Shown here piece after piece: positions 1 through 9,107 of a DNA stretch of 64,000 nucleotides. How positions within the stretch are numbered: the first letter of the stretch is position 1; every line of letters starts with the position of its first letter. A program made the position numbers and the translations under genes. The stretch comes from an uncultured Methanospirillum sp. (GTDB lineage: Archaea > Halobacteriota > Methanomicrobia > Methanomicrobiales > Methanospirillaceae), in NCBI RefSeq assembly GCF_963668475.1, contig NZ_OY764544.1, positions 558,001 to 622,000 on the forward strand, given 5' to 3'. Below the pieces are notes generated by a model, which saw only the letters and a list, made by a program, of their open reading frames with translations, ran no database searches and was not told the origin of the DNA.

Positions 1-425
1 ACGATCGTCATGATGTCTGCCAGGATCTGGCAGGGGTGCTCACAATCAGAGAGACCATTGATGACCGGGATATCGGCATGGACCGCAAGTTCGGTCACAC
101 TCTGGTGCGAGTTTGCCCTGATCATGATGGCTGAGACGAATCTGGACATCACCCGGGCGGTATCGCGGACAGCCTCACCTCTTCCGAGCTGCATATCCTT
201 GGGATTGAGGAAGAGGGCATGACCTCCTAGTTCATACATGCCAACTTCAAACGAGATTCGTGTCCGTGTGGATGACTTCTCAAAGATCATCCCGAGCGTC
301 TTCTGCGAGAGATGCGGAGGAAAAACCCCGACCCTCCGCTCTTCCTTAAGCCTGCGGGCGGTTGCTATCAGTTCGCCAAGTTCATCCCGGGAGACATCAA
401 GAATCGAGATAAAATCTTTTTTCAT
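1..425 (-). CDS. argF: ornithine carbamoyltransferase, N-terminal part (cut by window edge)
   Basis: Transfers a carbamoyl group from carbamoyl phosphate to ornithine to give citrulline in arginine synthesis. Only the first 141 codons lie inside the window and the gene runs off base 1. It starts [16 protein letters not shown] and carries the carbamoyl-phosphate loop SSTRTR at residues 51-56 and the HPCQ motif at 130-133, both diagnostic of the transcarbamoylase family. The [21 protein letters not shown] context fits ornithine rather than aspartate transcarbamoylase. The ATG overlaps the purD stop as ATGA, so the two genes are probably translationally coupled. Confidence 0.93.
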   Translation of the reverse strand, partial: MKKDFISILDVSRDELGELIATARRLKEERRVGVFPPHLSQKTLGMIFEKSSTRTRISFEVGMYELGGHALFLNPKDMQLGRGEAVRDTARVMSRFVSAIMIRANSHQSVTELAVHADIPVINGLSDCEHPCQILADIMTI

Positions 426-1708
426 CTGATCTCCTGCATGTGGCTTATCCTCTTCTTCAGGACATCCATGGTCCCGACGTCCCGGCGGTGTCTGACAGGC
501 CCCTGAACCGCTGATGCTGCATCCTCTGCGATCTTCTCAGCCTCTTCCAGCGTATCACCGATACCAACATATGCCATTGTCCGTGAAGACTGGGTGATCA
601 AATGTCCGTCTTCCCTGACAACAGATGCGTAATAGAGGAGAGCAGATCCAGTATCTCCGGTGGTAATCCTGTCACCTGCATGCGGATTGTCAGGGTATCC
701 CTCTGGAACAATGTACTTACAGACGGTCGCCTTTCGTGCAAAGGATACCTGGATAGCATCCAGAGTCCCGGATGTAACTCCTCTGACGACATCACCGATG
801 TCTGATTCGAGCAGACTGAGCACGTTCATCGCTTCAGGATCTCCGAACCTTGCGTTGAACTCGATAACCATCGGACCTTTTCCAGTATTCATGAACTGGC
901 CGTAGAGTATACCGGTGTAGGGTGTTCCCTCAGCTGCTAGGGCAGCGGTCACGTCCTTCATGATACCAAGAGCCAGATTATATTCATTATCTGTGATAAA
1001 AGGCATCAGGTGATCAGGAAGCGTGTACGATCCCATACCACCGGTATTCGGACCGGTGTCGCCATCAAAAGCACGTTTATGATCCTGAACTAGTGGCATT
1101 GGGATAAGATGATTTCCATCTACAAATGCCTGGAGGGTGAACTCCTCACCGATGAGCCGTTCTTCGATAACAACCCCACCGTTGATCTCACGGATGTACT
1201 CACAGGCTCCTTCAAGATCAACATGCTCACCCATAATCCTGACACCTTTCCCTCCGGTGAGTCCTATCGGTTTGATGGCATAGTCAGAGGAGGTTGTCTT
1301 CAAAAATGCAATCGCCTCATCAGGACCCGGGAAGATATGGTACCCTGGCAGACCCGGGATATTGTACTGCTTCATCAGGTTCCGACAGAAGGCCTTGTCG
1401 GTCTCTATTCGTGCAGGCATCTTCTTCGGCCCGACACAGAGCACACCGGCTGCGTTCAGGGAGTCCACAATCCCTGCTTCAAGGGGAACTTCAGGACCGA
1501 TAAATGCGTATCCGATCTGATGCCTGCCACAGAAGGCTGTGATCTCCCGGGATGCTGTCTCCCTGGTGATCAGATATTCTTTTGAAAGAGCAGCAATACC
1601 GGGATTGATACGTGACATCGCTGCGTACACGACGATGTCACGGCCTTTTGAGAGAGCCTGTGCTATTGCATGCTCTCTGCCTCCGCTCCCGACGACGAGG
1701 ACCTTCAT
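422..1708 (-). CDS. purD: phosphoribosylamine-glycine ligase (GAR synthetase)
   Basis: Second step of de novo purine synthesis: ATP-dependent ligation of glycine to phosphoribosylamine. The protein opens [16 protein letters not shown], the classic PurD N-terminal Rossmann-like motif, followed by an ATP-grasp domain ([36 protein letters not shown]) and the C-terminal PurD domain. The frame is open 12 codons further upstream (ATG at 1744), but family alignment favours the start at 1708, which has AGGAAAG about 12 bases upstream. About 428 aa, normal for the family. Its stop overlaps the argF start by four bases. Confidence 0.95.
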   Translation of the reverse strand: MKVLVVGSGGREHAIAQALSKGRDIVVYAAMSRINPGIAALSKEYLITRETASREITAFCGRHQIGYAFIGPEVPLEAGIVDSLNAAGVLCVGPKKMPARIETDKAFCRNLMKQYNIPGLPGYHIFPGPDEAIAFLKTTSSDYAIKPIGLTGGKGVRIMGEHVDLEGACEYIREINGGVVIEERLIGEEFTLQAFVDGNHLIPMPLVQDHKRAFDGDTGPNTGGMGSYTLPDHLMPFITDNEYNLALGIMKDVTAALAAEGTPYTGILYGQFMNTGKGPMVIEFNARFGDPEAMNVLSLLESDIGDVVRGVTSGTLDAIQVSFARKATVCKYIVPEGYPDNPHAGDRITTGDTGSALLYYASVVREDGHLITQSSRTMAYVGIGDTLEEAEKIAEDAASAVQGPVRHRRDVGTMDVLKKRISHMQEIR

Positions 1709-2030
1709 TTGCTGTCCGCTTTCCTGATGAGTAGTAGTATTCATGCGCTATCTTCTGGATTTTTTGATATCAACCGGGAACAGCAATAACCCGGAAATAC
1801 AGAGCATCATTGTGTATAAGAGTAACACGTGGACGACAGCTGCCAGATCAGATATATGATGCAGTTGCCTGCCTGATTTTCTGTCTGTGACTATTTGTCG
1901 GCCATGCGTAATTACCCTGACGATCTTTCGTTTACCCTGCCTTCTGAATTTCATCAGAAGAGGTAACGAAGATTATTGAGATCATAAAGGTGGAAACGGG
2001 TCAGAACATACACTGATAGCAGTTCTGTTA
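1709..2030. other. intergenic stretch, no convincing gene
   Basis: This gap separates the 5' end of purD from the 3' end of pyrE, both on the minus strand. A 68-codon minus-strand frame (1748-1954) exists, but its very basic first half lacks any family resemblance and it has no clear ribosome binding site. The stretch probably contains the purD promoter. Confidence 0.5.
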
Positions 2031-2549
2031 TTAGTTCTGTACCAGTTCACCCTTGGAGACAAGGGGTGTCAGCCGTATTCCAGCCTTTGATAGCGTCTCT
2101 TCTGCTCCTTCACCCCGATCCACAACAGAGATTATATCGGTGATAACACCGCCTGCCTGTCTGATCTGGTCCACACCAAAGAGGGCAGATCCCCCGGACG
2201 TGGTCACATCCTCTATCATGAGGACTCGTTTTCCTTTCACGTCACCGATGATCAGTGAAGAGAGCCCGTGTGTCTTCTGTTCTTTCCTGATGATCACATA
2301 CGGCTTCCCACTCTCAAGTGATGACGCGACAGCCAGGGGAACACCACCGACAGCAACCCCGGCGACAACATCCCAGTCAATGTCCTGATTCATGACAGAT
2401 GCTGCGATCGCTTTCAGGATGCCAGGATGTGTCATTGCCATCTTGATATCAATATAGACAGAACTCTTCTTTCCTGAAGCCAGCGTAAAATCACCAAAGC
2501 GAATGGCATCAACCTGGATCAACTGATCTTTAAGACTTTTTTCTACCAT
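2031..2549 (-). CDS. pyrE: orotate phosphoribosyltransferase
   Basis: Converts orotate and PRPP to orotidine 5'-phosphate in pyrimidine synthesis. The 172-aa protein has the OPRTase features FGxFTLASGKKSSVYIDIK near the N-terminus, a KEQKTHG loop, and the PRPP-binding motif VLMIEDVTTSGGS at residues 109-121. Length is typical for the short archaeal form with no fused decarboxylase. The start overlaps the last 7 bases of carS, implying co-transcription. A pyrC gene lies about 5 kb away in another operon. Confidence 0.95.
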   Translation of the reverse strand: MVEKSLKDQLIQVDAIRFGDFTLASGKKSSVYIDIKMAMTHPGILKAIAASVMNQDIDWDVVAGVAVGGVPLAVASSLESGKPYVIIRKEQKTHGLSSLIIGDVKGKRVLMIEDVTTSGGSALFGVDQIRQAGGVITDIISVVDRGEGAEETLSKAGIRLTPLVSKGELVQN

Positions 2550-3046
2550 GGAACGTCTTTCACTCCCATTTTGTATCCGATAATATTTACCACCCGGTGC
2601 AGCACCGGGGTGATAATAAGAATCGTAATGATCACCGGTAGCGTGAGGACGGAGAACGCAAAGGCTGGATCGCCGATGAAGAGGAAGAGGAATGCACCAG
2701 CAACGAAATCATACTGGTCAACAAATGGCCAGCTCCCTCCACGTTCAATGCCGGCTCTTCGCTTGAAGAAACTCTTCACCATGTCACCTGCAAGTGCTCC
2801 GGTTGCAAGAAGAAAGACCGGAAGGATACTCATCCGTGGAAGTGCAGAGAAAGCAGGATACCCCTGCGCCATAATCTGAAGCAGACCGACGATACAGCCA
2901 CATGCCACTCCCCCGCAAAACCCTCTGATGGTTTTTCCGTCTCCGAGAATTCTTTTTCCATCACGCCAGCTACGACCACAGTCAATAGGGATTCCCCCGC
3001 CAACAGCGGCTGCTGCCGAATTAGGAACATATGCAGGAAGCATCAC
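2543..3046 (-). CDS. carS: CDP-archaeol synthase (start uncertain)
   Basis: Integral membrane CTP:unsaturated archaeol cytidylyltransferase that activates the lipid core for head-group attachment. The frame shows the CarS signature LPAYVPNSAAA, GGGIPIDCGR, ILGDGKTIRGF, a GDMVKSFFKRRAG stretch and FVDQYDFV, with several membrane helices. The first canonical start is GTG at 3046 or ATG at 3043, which would drop the N-terminal helix expected before LPAYVPN. The same frame continues upstream through a hydrophobic stretch (IIFDLLLIIASAFWV) with AGGAGTGG correctly spaced before an ATA codon at 3088, but with no ATG, GTG or TTG. Divergent from the tetraether synthase gene, another lipid-core enzyme. 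Confidence 0.88.
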   Translation of the reverse strand: MMLPAYVPNSAAAAVGGGIPIDCGRSWRDGKRILGDGKTIRGFCGGVACGCIVGLLQIMAQGYPAFSALPRMSILPVFLLATGALAGDMVKSFFKRRAGIERGGSWPFVDQYDFVAGAFLFLFIGDPAFAFSVLTLPVIITILIITPVLHRVVNIIGYKMGVKDVPW

Positions 3047-3183
3047 CCAGAAGGCTGATGCTATGATAAGAAGGAGATCGAAGATTATAGATGCCCACTC
3101 CTGAATAAATATAAGCGTCTAATCTGCATAAATAACAGTTACAAGCGTTCGAACCTGTTATCCTCAAACCTGTGGTGGGTGAT

Positions 3184-4650
3184 ATGATACTTCTGAAAAA
3201 GACAAAGAGTCTCTGCCCTGAATGCAAAAAAGTTCTTGATGCTGAAATCAATGAGCGGGAGGGGCAGATATATATTGATCGCACATGCCCTGAGCACGGT
3301 TCGTTCTCGTTTCTGTACTGGGATGATGCTGATCTGTACAAGCGTTATGATGAATACAATATAATCGGAAATGGTCTGGATAATCCTCAGATAACCACTG
3401 ATATCAGTAACTGTCCAAATGACTGTGGAATCTGTAATCACCACCACTCAACAACACTGCTTGCCAATATCGACCTGACAAACCGGTGTAATCTGAACTG
3501 TGAGTTCTGTTTTGCGAACGCCAGGGCCTGCGGGTATGTCTATGAACCAACCTTTGAGCAGATCAAAGGAATGCTCCAGGTACTCCGTTCAGAAAAACCG
3601 AACCCGGCCCCGGCAGTCCAGTTCGCTGGCGGGGAACCGACCATGCGGGAGGATCTTCTTGAGATCCTCCGTATGGCAAAAGAGCTTGGATTTCTCCAGG
3701 TCCAGCTCGCTACCAACGGCATAAAACTCGCATCAGATCCTGATTATGCACGGCAACTCAAGGAAGCCGGGCTCCAGACTGTGTATCTGCACTTTGACGG
3801 AGTTACAAAGGAGACCAACTTCAAACTTGTGCATGATCTGAAGGCTGTTGAGAACTGCAAAAAGGTCGGACTCGGGATCGTCCTGGTGCCCACGATCATC
3901 AAGACAAAGAACGATCACGAGGTCGGCGGGATCGTCCGGTTTGCATCTGAGAATATCTCGGTGATCAGGGGTGTCAACTTCCAGCCGGTCTCATTTACCG
4001 GTGCTGCCAGCCAGGAGGATATCGCCAGAGAACGGATCACCATCCCTGAACTTCTTGACCGGATCGAATCACAGACAGACGGCGCTATTATGAAGAAGGA
4101 TTTCTATCCTGTGCCGTGTGTTGTGCCGGTATCTGACTTTGTCGAGACATACACAGGAAAATCGCAGATAAAGTTCACTGCTCACCAGCACTGCGGTGCA
4201 GCAACCTATATCTTTGTCAGGGAGGATGGGATCGTTCCAATCAACCGTATCGTTGACGTAGATGCGTTCTTTAACTCGATTGAACAACTGACACGAAAAC
4301 TTGAGAAGAGCGGTACACTCTCCAAGAAGATGGTTGCAATCAACGGACTGCGTGAGTTTTACAACCAGTTTAAGGGTGACGAGAAGAATAAAGGACTTGA
4401 TGTCTGGAAGATCCTGGGAAAAACCCTGATCACACACAACTTCGACTCTCTCAGATCGTTCCACTGGAATGCACTCTTCATCGGCACGATGCATTTCATG
4501 GATAATTACAACTATGACCTGGACCGGGTGAACCGGTGCTGCATCCATTACGCCACACCTGACGGGAAACTGATACCCTTCTGCACCTACAACAGCGGCC
4601 CGGTATACCGTGAGCAGGTATGGAAGAAGTTCAGCCAGCCGGCAGAATAA
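3184..4650 (+). CDS. tes: radical SAM protein, probable tetraether lipid synthase (Tes/GMS, MJ0619-type)
   Basis: The 488-aa protein has an N-terminal CPECKK zinc/rubredoxin-like knuckle (C11, C14, with a later CPEHG), a second Cys set NCPNDCGIC (C77, C81, C84), and the radical SAM CX3CX2C motif NRCNLNCEFCF (C102, C106, C109), then AGGEPT. More Cys residues (QHCGA; RCCIHY; FCTY) lie in the C-terminal third. This Cys arrangement matches MJ0619/MA_1486, known to join archaeol chains tail-to-tail into tetraether lipids; MJ0619 was earlier proposed as a methanopterin methylase. ATG at 3184 is preferred over the GTG at 3172 because GGTGGGTGAT directly precedes it. It is followed after 12 bases by an MptN-like ligase, the same order as MJ0619-MJ0620. 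Confidence 0.85.
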   Translation: MILLKKTKSLCPECKKVLDAEINEREGQIYIDRTCPEHGSFSFLYWDDADLYKRYDEYNIIGNGLDNPQITTDISNCPNDCGICNHHHSTTLLANIDLTNRCNLNCEFCFANARACGYVYEPTFEQIKGMLQVLRSEKPNPAPAVQFAGGEPTMREDLLEILRMAKELGFLQVQLATNGIKLASDPDYARQLKEAGLQTVYLHFDGVTKETNFKLVHDLKAVENCKKVGLGIVLVPTIIKTKNDHEVGGIVRFASENISVIRGVNFQPVSFTGAASQEDIARERITIPELLDRIESQTDGAIMKKDFYPVPCVVPVSDFVETYTGKSQIKFTAHQHCGAATYIFVREDGIVPINRIVDVDAFFNSIEQLTRKLEKSGTLSKKMVAINGLREFYNQFKGDEKNKGLDVWKILGKTLITHNFDSLRSFHWNALFIGTMHFMDNYNYDLDRVNRCCIHYATPDGKLIPFCTYNSGPVYREQVWKKFSQPAE

Positions 4651-4662
4651 CCCTCTTTTATT

Positions 4663-5457
4663 ATGATCACGATAATTCCAAAACCAACCGATATTCCATC
4701 TGATAACTCTACCCGCATGGTGCTGGATGAACTTGATCGGATGGGAGAACCATACCGGGCAGTCTTCCTTGAAGCAATGGACCCGTTCTCATGCGGGATG
4801 GAAGGAGAGACCATCTGGGCCTGCGGTATCAGACAGAACGGGCACAACTTCGAGGCACTCTCTGCCCTCGCCCTCCATAACAGAGTCATCAATCCACCAG
4901 AAGGAATCGTCACCTGCGCAAGCAAAGTGAAGACTTCGGCCCTTCTGATGAGAGACGGGGTTCCAACACCTGAAACGTTCTTTACCGAGTCGCGTCACCT
5001 CGCCGGAGAGTTCATCAGAAAACACGGGAAGGCAGTCTCAAAACCGGTGTACGGATTTGACGGAATGGGGATTGTCCTTGTGGAAACAGAAGAGCAACTC
5101 GGCGCTCCACCATACTACCTGCAGGAGTACATCCCGAACGATCGGGACTTCAGGGTCTTTGTGATTGACGGGGAAGCAGTCGGGGCAATCATGCGTGTAT
5201 CAGACAGCCTGACCCACAATATTCATCAGGGAGGGTGCGGGAGTGCAGTCTCCATCACTCCTGAGATCAATGACATCGCATCCCGGGCTACCAGAAGTGC
5301 AGGAGTGGACTATGGAGGAGTTGATCTTCTGATTCATGACGATTCGTACACTGTTCTTGAAGTGAACGGGACACCAAACTGGCATTGTATGGAGGCTCCA
5401 ATCCCAAGACTTCTGGCTGAATACCTGGTCGAACAGAGAAAACAGGAAAAGCAGTAA
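4663..5457 (+). CDS. mptN: RimK-type ATP-grasp ligase, probable tetrahydromethanopterin:L-glutamate ligase
   Basis: A 264-aa ATP-grasp enzyme of the RimK/CofF/MptN group. Visible motifs include KVKTSALLMRDGVPTPETF, KPVYGFDGMGI, a QEYIPNDRDFRVFVIDGE core and the metal-binding end EVNGTPNWHCME. MptN adds glutamate to tetrahydromethanopterin to give tetrahydrosarcinapterin. The assignment rests on the position directly after an MJ0619-type radical SAM gene, as in MJ0619-MJ0620, plus family membership. Sequence alone would not exclude CofF or lysine-biosynthesis relatives. It probably shares a transcript with the upstream gene (12-base gap). Confidence 0.72.
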   Translation: MITIIPKPTDIPSDNSTRMVLDELDRMGEPYRAVFLEAMDPFSCGMEGETIWACGIRQNGHNFEALSALALHNRVINPPEGIVTCASKVKTSALLMRDGVPTPETFFTESRHLAGEFIRKHGKAVSKPVYGFDGMGIVLVETEEQLGAPPYYLQEYIPNDRDFRVFVIDGEAVGAIMRVSDSLTHNIHQGGCGSAVSITPEINDIASRATRSAGVDYGGVDLLIHDDSYTVLEVNGTPNWHCMEAPIPRLLAEYLVEQRKQEKQ

Positions 5458-5491
5458 AACAGTGCTACTTACATGTGGACCCAATCAGGGG

Positions 5492-5791
5492 TCAGGATCC
5501 ACACTCGATCTCCTTCAGGGCTTTCTCAGCCATCTCCTGCATACGGGATGACATATGGGCGGTTGAAGGATTCTCAATATCTTTCATCGCTTTTGCGATA
5601 GCATTTCCCAACACAAATATCGCGTATTTGTGCTCCACTTTGCTCCGGTGAATCTGTGTAGGAGTTATCTTCAGCGACTCGTACTCACTAAAGTCAGAAT
5701 CAGGGTTATTCTCCTGAAGATAATCCTTCACATCGATGAGCATCTGATGGAGTGAGATCAGTTCCTCTTTATGCACACTATCACTCCTCAT
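5492..5791 (-). CDS. UPF0058 family protein
   Basis: A 99-aa soluble, mostly helical protein: an N-terminal KEELISLHQML helix, a YLQENNPDSDFSEYESL segment, then THIHRSKVEHKYAIF-like basic helices. This is the pattern of the archaeal UPF0058 family, whose function is unknown. It lies convergent to the ATP-grasp gene and just downstream of dnaG on the same strand (43-base gap), so it may be read from the dnaG transcript. No metal-binding or catalytic motif is visible. Confidence 0.75.
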   Translation of the reverse strand: MRSDSVHKEELISLHQMLIDVKDYLQENNPDSDFSEYESLKITPTQIHRSKVEHKYAIFVLGNAIAKAMKDIENPSTAHMSSRMQEMAEKALKEIECGS

Positions 5792-5834
5792 TTACACATT
5801 GACCTGAAAAATATAAAATATTAGGCTCGTTCGC

Positions 5835-7127
5835 TTATCTGAAGGGAATAAGACGGACAGATGCAGGTCGACGGACTATACCGGTAAAAGAAGGTGCGGC
5901 CAGGAATTTGATGCCAAGGAGGGAGAGTTGGTCAAGAAGCTGCTGATTGACATCCTGGTCGATGACAACTCCCTGAAATGTCTGATCGTCAGGAATTGCG
6001 GACTCCTCAATCTGTGAAACCGGCATCTCAAGTGCCACATCTCCTTCTCCCGAGAGCATTCTGATAACTCCCCTTTCTCGAACCTCACTGATATGGGTAA
6101 AGACCGATCTTGGTTGATACGGAGGTTCTGACACCTCTTCAACAGGAGATTCAGATGGTGCCGGTGTAGACTCTGATACTGGTTCAGAGGATTCTGATTC
6201 TTCTATCGAACCTTCAGATGTTTCAGATGGAATTGCCTGTTCTTCAGGTACTTCACTCTTATGAACTCGTTTCTCCTCTTTGCCCCGGTTTGAAAGGTAC
6301 TCGGCTACACGATCTTCAAGCACGTACTCGATCGGTACCTTGTTACGCAGAGACTTGATGATCTCCTTGCGTGAGAGATCCTCGACCGACTCTCCCCTGG
6401 GAGGAAATGCAACAAAGTCGATGTCAGTGACTTCAAGGAGCTCACGGAGAATAAGATCGCCCCCGCGGTCACCATCCAGGAATGCCGTTGCAGTCTTTTT
6501 GTGGCACATGTTGATGATCGTACCCGGAACGCTGGTTCCTTCAACTGCAATGGCATTCTTTATCCCGGCCCGAAGGAGGTTTATCACATCTGCTCTGCCT
6601 TCAACCACAATAATGGCATCTGACTGCAGGACATTCGGGCCGGCAGGAACATTATCCGGGCCGATGGTCTCAATCTTCTCCACACGCTGACTCTCCCTGA
6701 CTGCATCGATGAGGGAGTCAGGATCTATTCCAGGTTCCTCAAACTCCAGAAGCAGAGATTTTGCCCGTTCGATGATCTGGTTCCGTTTGGTGACCCTGAT
6801 GTCCTCAATGTTCTGAACCTGTACCTGTGCAGTACAGGGGCCGACCCGGCTGATCGTCTCCATGGATGCAGCCAGGATGGCGGTTTCAGCACGATCAAGT
6901 GAGGTGGAGACCAGGATCTCACCTGATGATCTGCCCTGCCTGCTCACAACCCTGACATCGATACGGCCGAGCCTGCCCTGACGCTGCAGCTCTCGCAGTT
7001 CCAGTTCAGAGCCGAGCAGGCCCTCGATCTGCCCAAAGATAGCACCGACTACGTCTGACCGGTCAACCACCCCGTCTGCCTGAACGGTAAGGTGAATCCG
7101 GTATTTCGTAGTCTCCTGCTCATACAA
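5835..7127 (-). CDS. dnaG: archaeal DnaG primase-like protein (Toprim)
   Basis: Archaeal DnaG homologue, associated with RNA-degrading exosome and with primase activity in some archaea. The Toprim core is clear: [40 protein letters not shown]. The N-terminus [36 protein letters not shown] block fits the family only if translation begins at TTG 7127, which has GGAGGT eight bases upstream; the frame's earlier codons do not fit. Between the Toprim half and the conserved C-terminus lies a low-complexity Ser/Glu/Pro-rich insert of roughly 60 residues (about residues 290-350). TATA-like TTTAAATAC lies at 7188-7196. Confidence 0.93.
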   Translation of the reverse strand: MYEQETTKYRIHLTVQADGVVDRSDVVGAIFGQIEGLLGSELELRELQRQGRLGRIDVRVVSRQGRSSGEILVSTSLDRAETAILAASMETISRVGPCTAQVQVQNIEDIRVTKRNQIIERAKSLLLEFEEPGIDPDSLIDAVRESQRVEKIETIGPDNVPAGPNVLQSDAIIVVEGRADVINLLRAGIKNAIAVEGTSVPGTIINMCHKKTATAFLDGDRGGDLILRELLEVTDIDFVAFPPRGESVEDLSRKEIIKSLRNKVPIEYVLEDRVAEYLSNRGKEEKRVHKSEVPEEQAIPSETSEGSIEESESSEPVSESTPAPSESPVEEVSEPPYQPRSVFTHISEVRERGVIRMLSGEGDVALEMPVSQIEESAIPDDQTFQGVVIDQDVNQQLLDQLSLLGIKFLAAPSFTGIVRRPASVRLIPFR

Positions 7128-7187
7128 TCCCACAACCTCCGCGAGCAATAATAAGTATCATAATATGGCAAGACAGTCTCTCACAAA

Positions 7188-7196
7188 GTATTTAAA
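7188..7196 (-). promoter_or_regulatory. TATA box for dnaG
   Basis: TTTAAATAC on the minus strand, about 60 bases before the TTG start of dnaG, giving an expected transcription start near 7163 and a leader of about 36 bases that contains the GGAGGT ribosome site. Consistent with archaeal TATA spacing; inferred from position and sequence only. Confidence 0.5.
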
Positions 7197-7232
7197 CAAT
7201 ACGATGATGAGCTGCAGAACCAGTCAAAAAAA

Positions 7233-7568
7233 CTACGAAAACGTTGACATCAGCTCAGCAAGACTCTGCCCAAGGGTCACATCAGTGATCCCATCTACCC
7301 TGATCCGTTTGATCGAGGATGTCTGCCCGCTGATTATCTGCACAGCACTCTTCGGTACTGCAAGGGTTTCAGCAATAAGACTGATGATCGCTTTGTTGGC
7401 TTTTCCTTCAACTGCCTGGGCTTTTACCTGGATACCAATCGCCTGACGCCAGGGGTTATACCCGGTGGGGAACCGTTCCATACGGCTGCCTGCTGATACT
7501 TCAATCGTGAAAATAGTCCCGCCGTCAACAGCGAGAAGTGCAGCCCTGATCTCATCAGGAGTGGTCAT
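7233..7568 (-). CDS. DUF167/YggU family protein
   Basis: A 111-aa protein of the UPF0235 family. The family core is visible: IFTIEVSAGSRMERF, GIQVKAQAVEGKANKAII, AVQIISGQTSSIKRIRV. These small alpha/beta proteins are widespread and of unknown function. The ATG at 7568 is preferred over GTG 7580 because GGGTGA precedes it at good spacing. It is upstream of dnaG on the same strand with a dnaG promoter in between. Confidence 0.85.
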   Translation of the reverse strand: MTTPDEIRAALLAVDGGTIFTIEVSAGSRMERFPTGYNPWRQAIGIQVKAQAVEGKANKAIISLIAETLAVPKSAVQIISGQTSSIKRIRVDGITDVTLGQSLAELMSTFS

Positions 7569-7755
7569 AAGAGTTGTCACCCGGCATTAACAAATGGTGT
7601 TCATCAGTGGCTTTTGCCGTCCTTCACCCATTAAACGCCCTCTGCCGGGCGGTGCCGTAATATGTACCATTTCCGGGTTGTCCCATGGATCATATCTTGA
7701 GTCTTCATTAGATCTCCCGGGGACCTATGGAAATGAGGAAGGCACACCACACTAT

Positions 7756-9033
7756 TCACTTCTCCGGAATATAGCCTCTTCCCTTCAGCCACATGGGATC
7801 TGTTCTGATACAGGTCCCATTTTCATACGCAATCTGCCCTGACATGATAACCTGACTGGGAAATACACCGACCATGCCCTCATACGGAGTCCATCCAGCT
7901 TTGGATGAGAGATCGTCTGCACGAATCTTCCTGCCGGTCTTTGGATAGAGCGCAAAATCGGCACGCATTCCCGGCTGATACCCGGCTGGTTCAATCCCGA
8001 GTATCTGTGCAGGTCTTGTTGAGGTCTTTTGTATTACGTCGGTAAGAGGTATCCGCCCCTCTAGCACTTCTGTCATCAGAAGAGGGATCATGGTCTCAAC
8101 TCCCGGTATTCCGGATGGGGCATCACGGAAACCTGCTGACTTTTCCTGCTGAGTATGGGGGGCATGATCAGAAGCAATGACATCGATCGAGTCCCAGCAT
8201 TCCCAGAGCCTCTTCCGTTCTGCCTCTGTCCGGATTGGAGGATTCACCTTGGCATGTGTATCTTCAGGTTCGCAGGATTCATGAGAGAGGAAGAGATGAT
8301 GAGGAGTAACTTCGATAGTTCCACTACCCTGTTCCCTGATATCTGCAATCGTATCAGCAGCTGATACATGGCAGAAATGAATCCGTGATCCGGGCGGGGT
8401 AAGATCCCGGATCATCCTCACGGCCTCCCGCTCACCAGCAATGGATCGCAGGGTATCATGAGCAGCAAGAGTGGTATCCTGACCCTCCTGCACAACCTCT
8501 GCATGGAGGGTTATCAGCCCGTCAAGACTCCTGATTTTGTGTATGGCTGATTTGAGATCGTCACGGGAGAGTGCCTCACCATAACTTGAGGGGCCTGCGA
8601 AGGTCTCGCCAAATGCCATCGCACCTGCACAGGCCATTCCTTCAAGGTCGGCATCTGTAGTTACTCCTGCGTTGATGGCAAAGTGACAATAGGTCTGTTT
8701 TTCTGCCAGGTGAGCACGGTCCTGTAGGATCTTCCCGGTTGTAACAGGAGGTATTGTGTTCGGCTGGTCGACAACAACCGTAACACCGCCTGCAAGAGCG
8801 CTTTTTGTACCTGACTCCCAGTCCTCTTTGTGTGCCTGGGACCCGTCCCGCATATGCACGTGCATATCGATACCTGCAGGAAGCACGAGCAGATCACTGC
8901 ACCTGCAGACTGTATCTGCTCTTTCTGATGCACCGATATGAGTGACCTTTCCCCCGGAGAGTGAGATGTCACATACCCTGCCTCCCGGTATCAGGACATC
9001 CCGTAGCACCATCACTTCCTGCATCTGATCCAT
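7756..9033 (-). CDS. pyrC: dihydroorotase
   Basis: Cyclizes carbamoyl aspartate to dihydroorotate in pyrimidine synthesis. The 425-aa amidohydrolase shows the metal-binding HVHMRDG motif, the GGVTVVVDQPNT segment, HFCHVS, VTPHHLFLS, and the catalytic Asp context SDHAPHTQQEK, all typical of class I dihydroorotase. ATG codons at 9033, 9024 and 9012 are all possible starts. Length is normal. Confidence 0.95.
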   Translation of the reverse strand: MDQMQEVMVLRDVLIPGGRVCDISLSGGKVTHIGASERADTVCRCSDLLVLPAGIDMHVHMRDGSQAHKEDWESGTKSALAGGVTVVVDQPNTIPPVTTGKILQDRAHLAEKQTYCHFAINAGVTTDADLEGMACAGAMAFGETFAGPSSYGEALSRDDLKSAIHKIRSLDGLITLHAEVVQEGQDTTLAAHDTLRSIAGEREAVRMIRDLTPPGSRIHFCHVSAADTIADIREQGSGTIEVTPHHLFLSHESCEPEDTHAKVNPPIRTEAERKRLWECWDSIDVIASDHAPHTQQEKSAGFRDAPSGIPGVETMIPLLMTEVLEGRIPLTDVIQKTSTRPAQILGIEPAGYQPGMRADFALYPKTGRKIRADDLSSKAGWTPYEGMVGVFPSQVIMSGQIAYENGTCIRTDPMWLKGRGYIPEK

Positions 9034-9107
9034 ACCACAGGTTTGACCTTGCAGGTCATAGATTCGCGTACCCTAAAGCTAAAAATGGATATAACTGATC
9101 AGAAGGA

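Noticed and set aside
1748..1954. 68-codon minus-strand frame
   Set aside because: No family resemblance, no ribosome site, low complexity basic start; likely chance frame in a promoter region.
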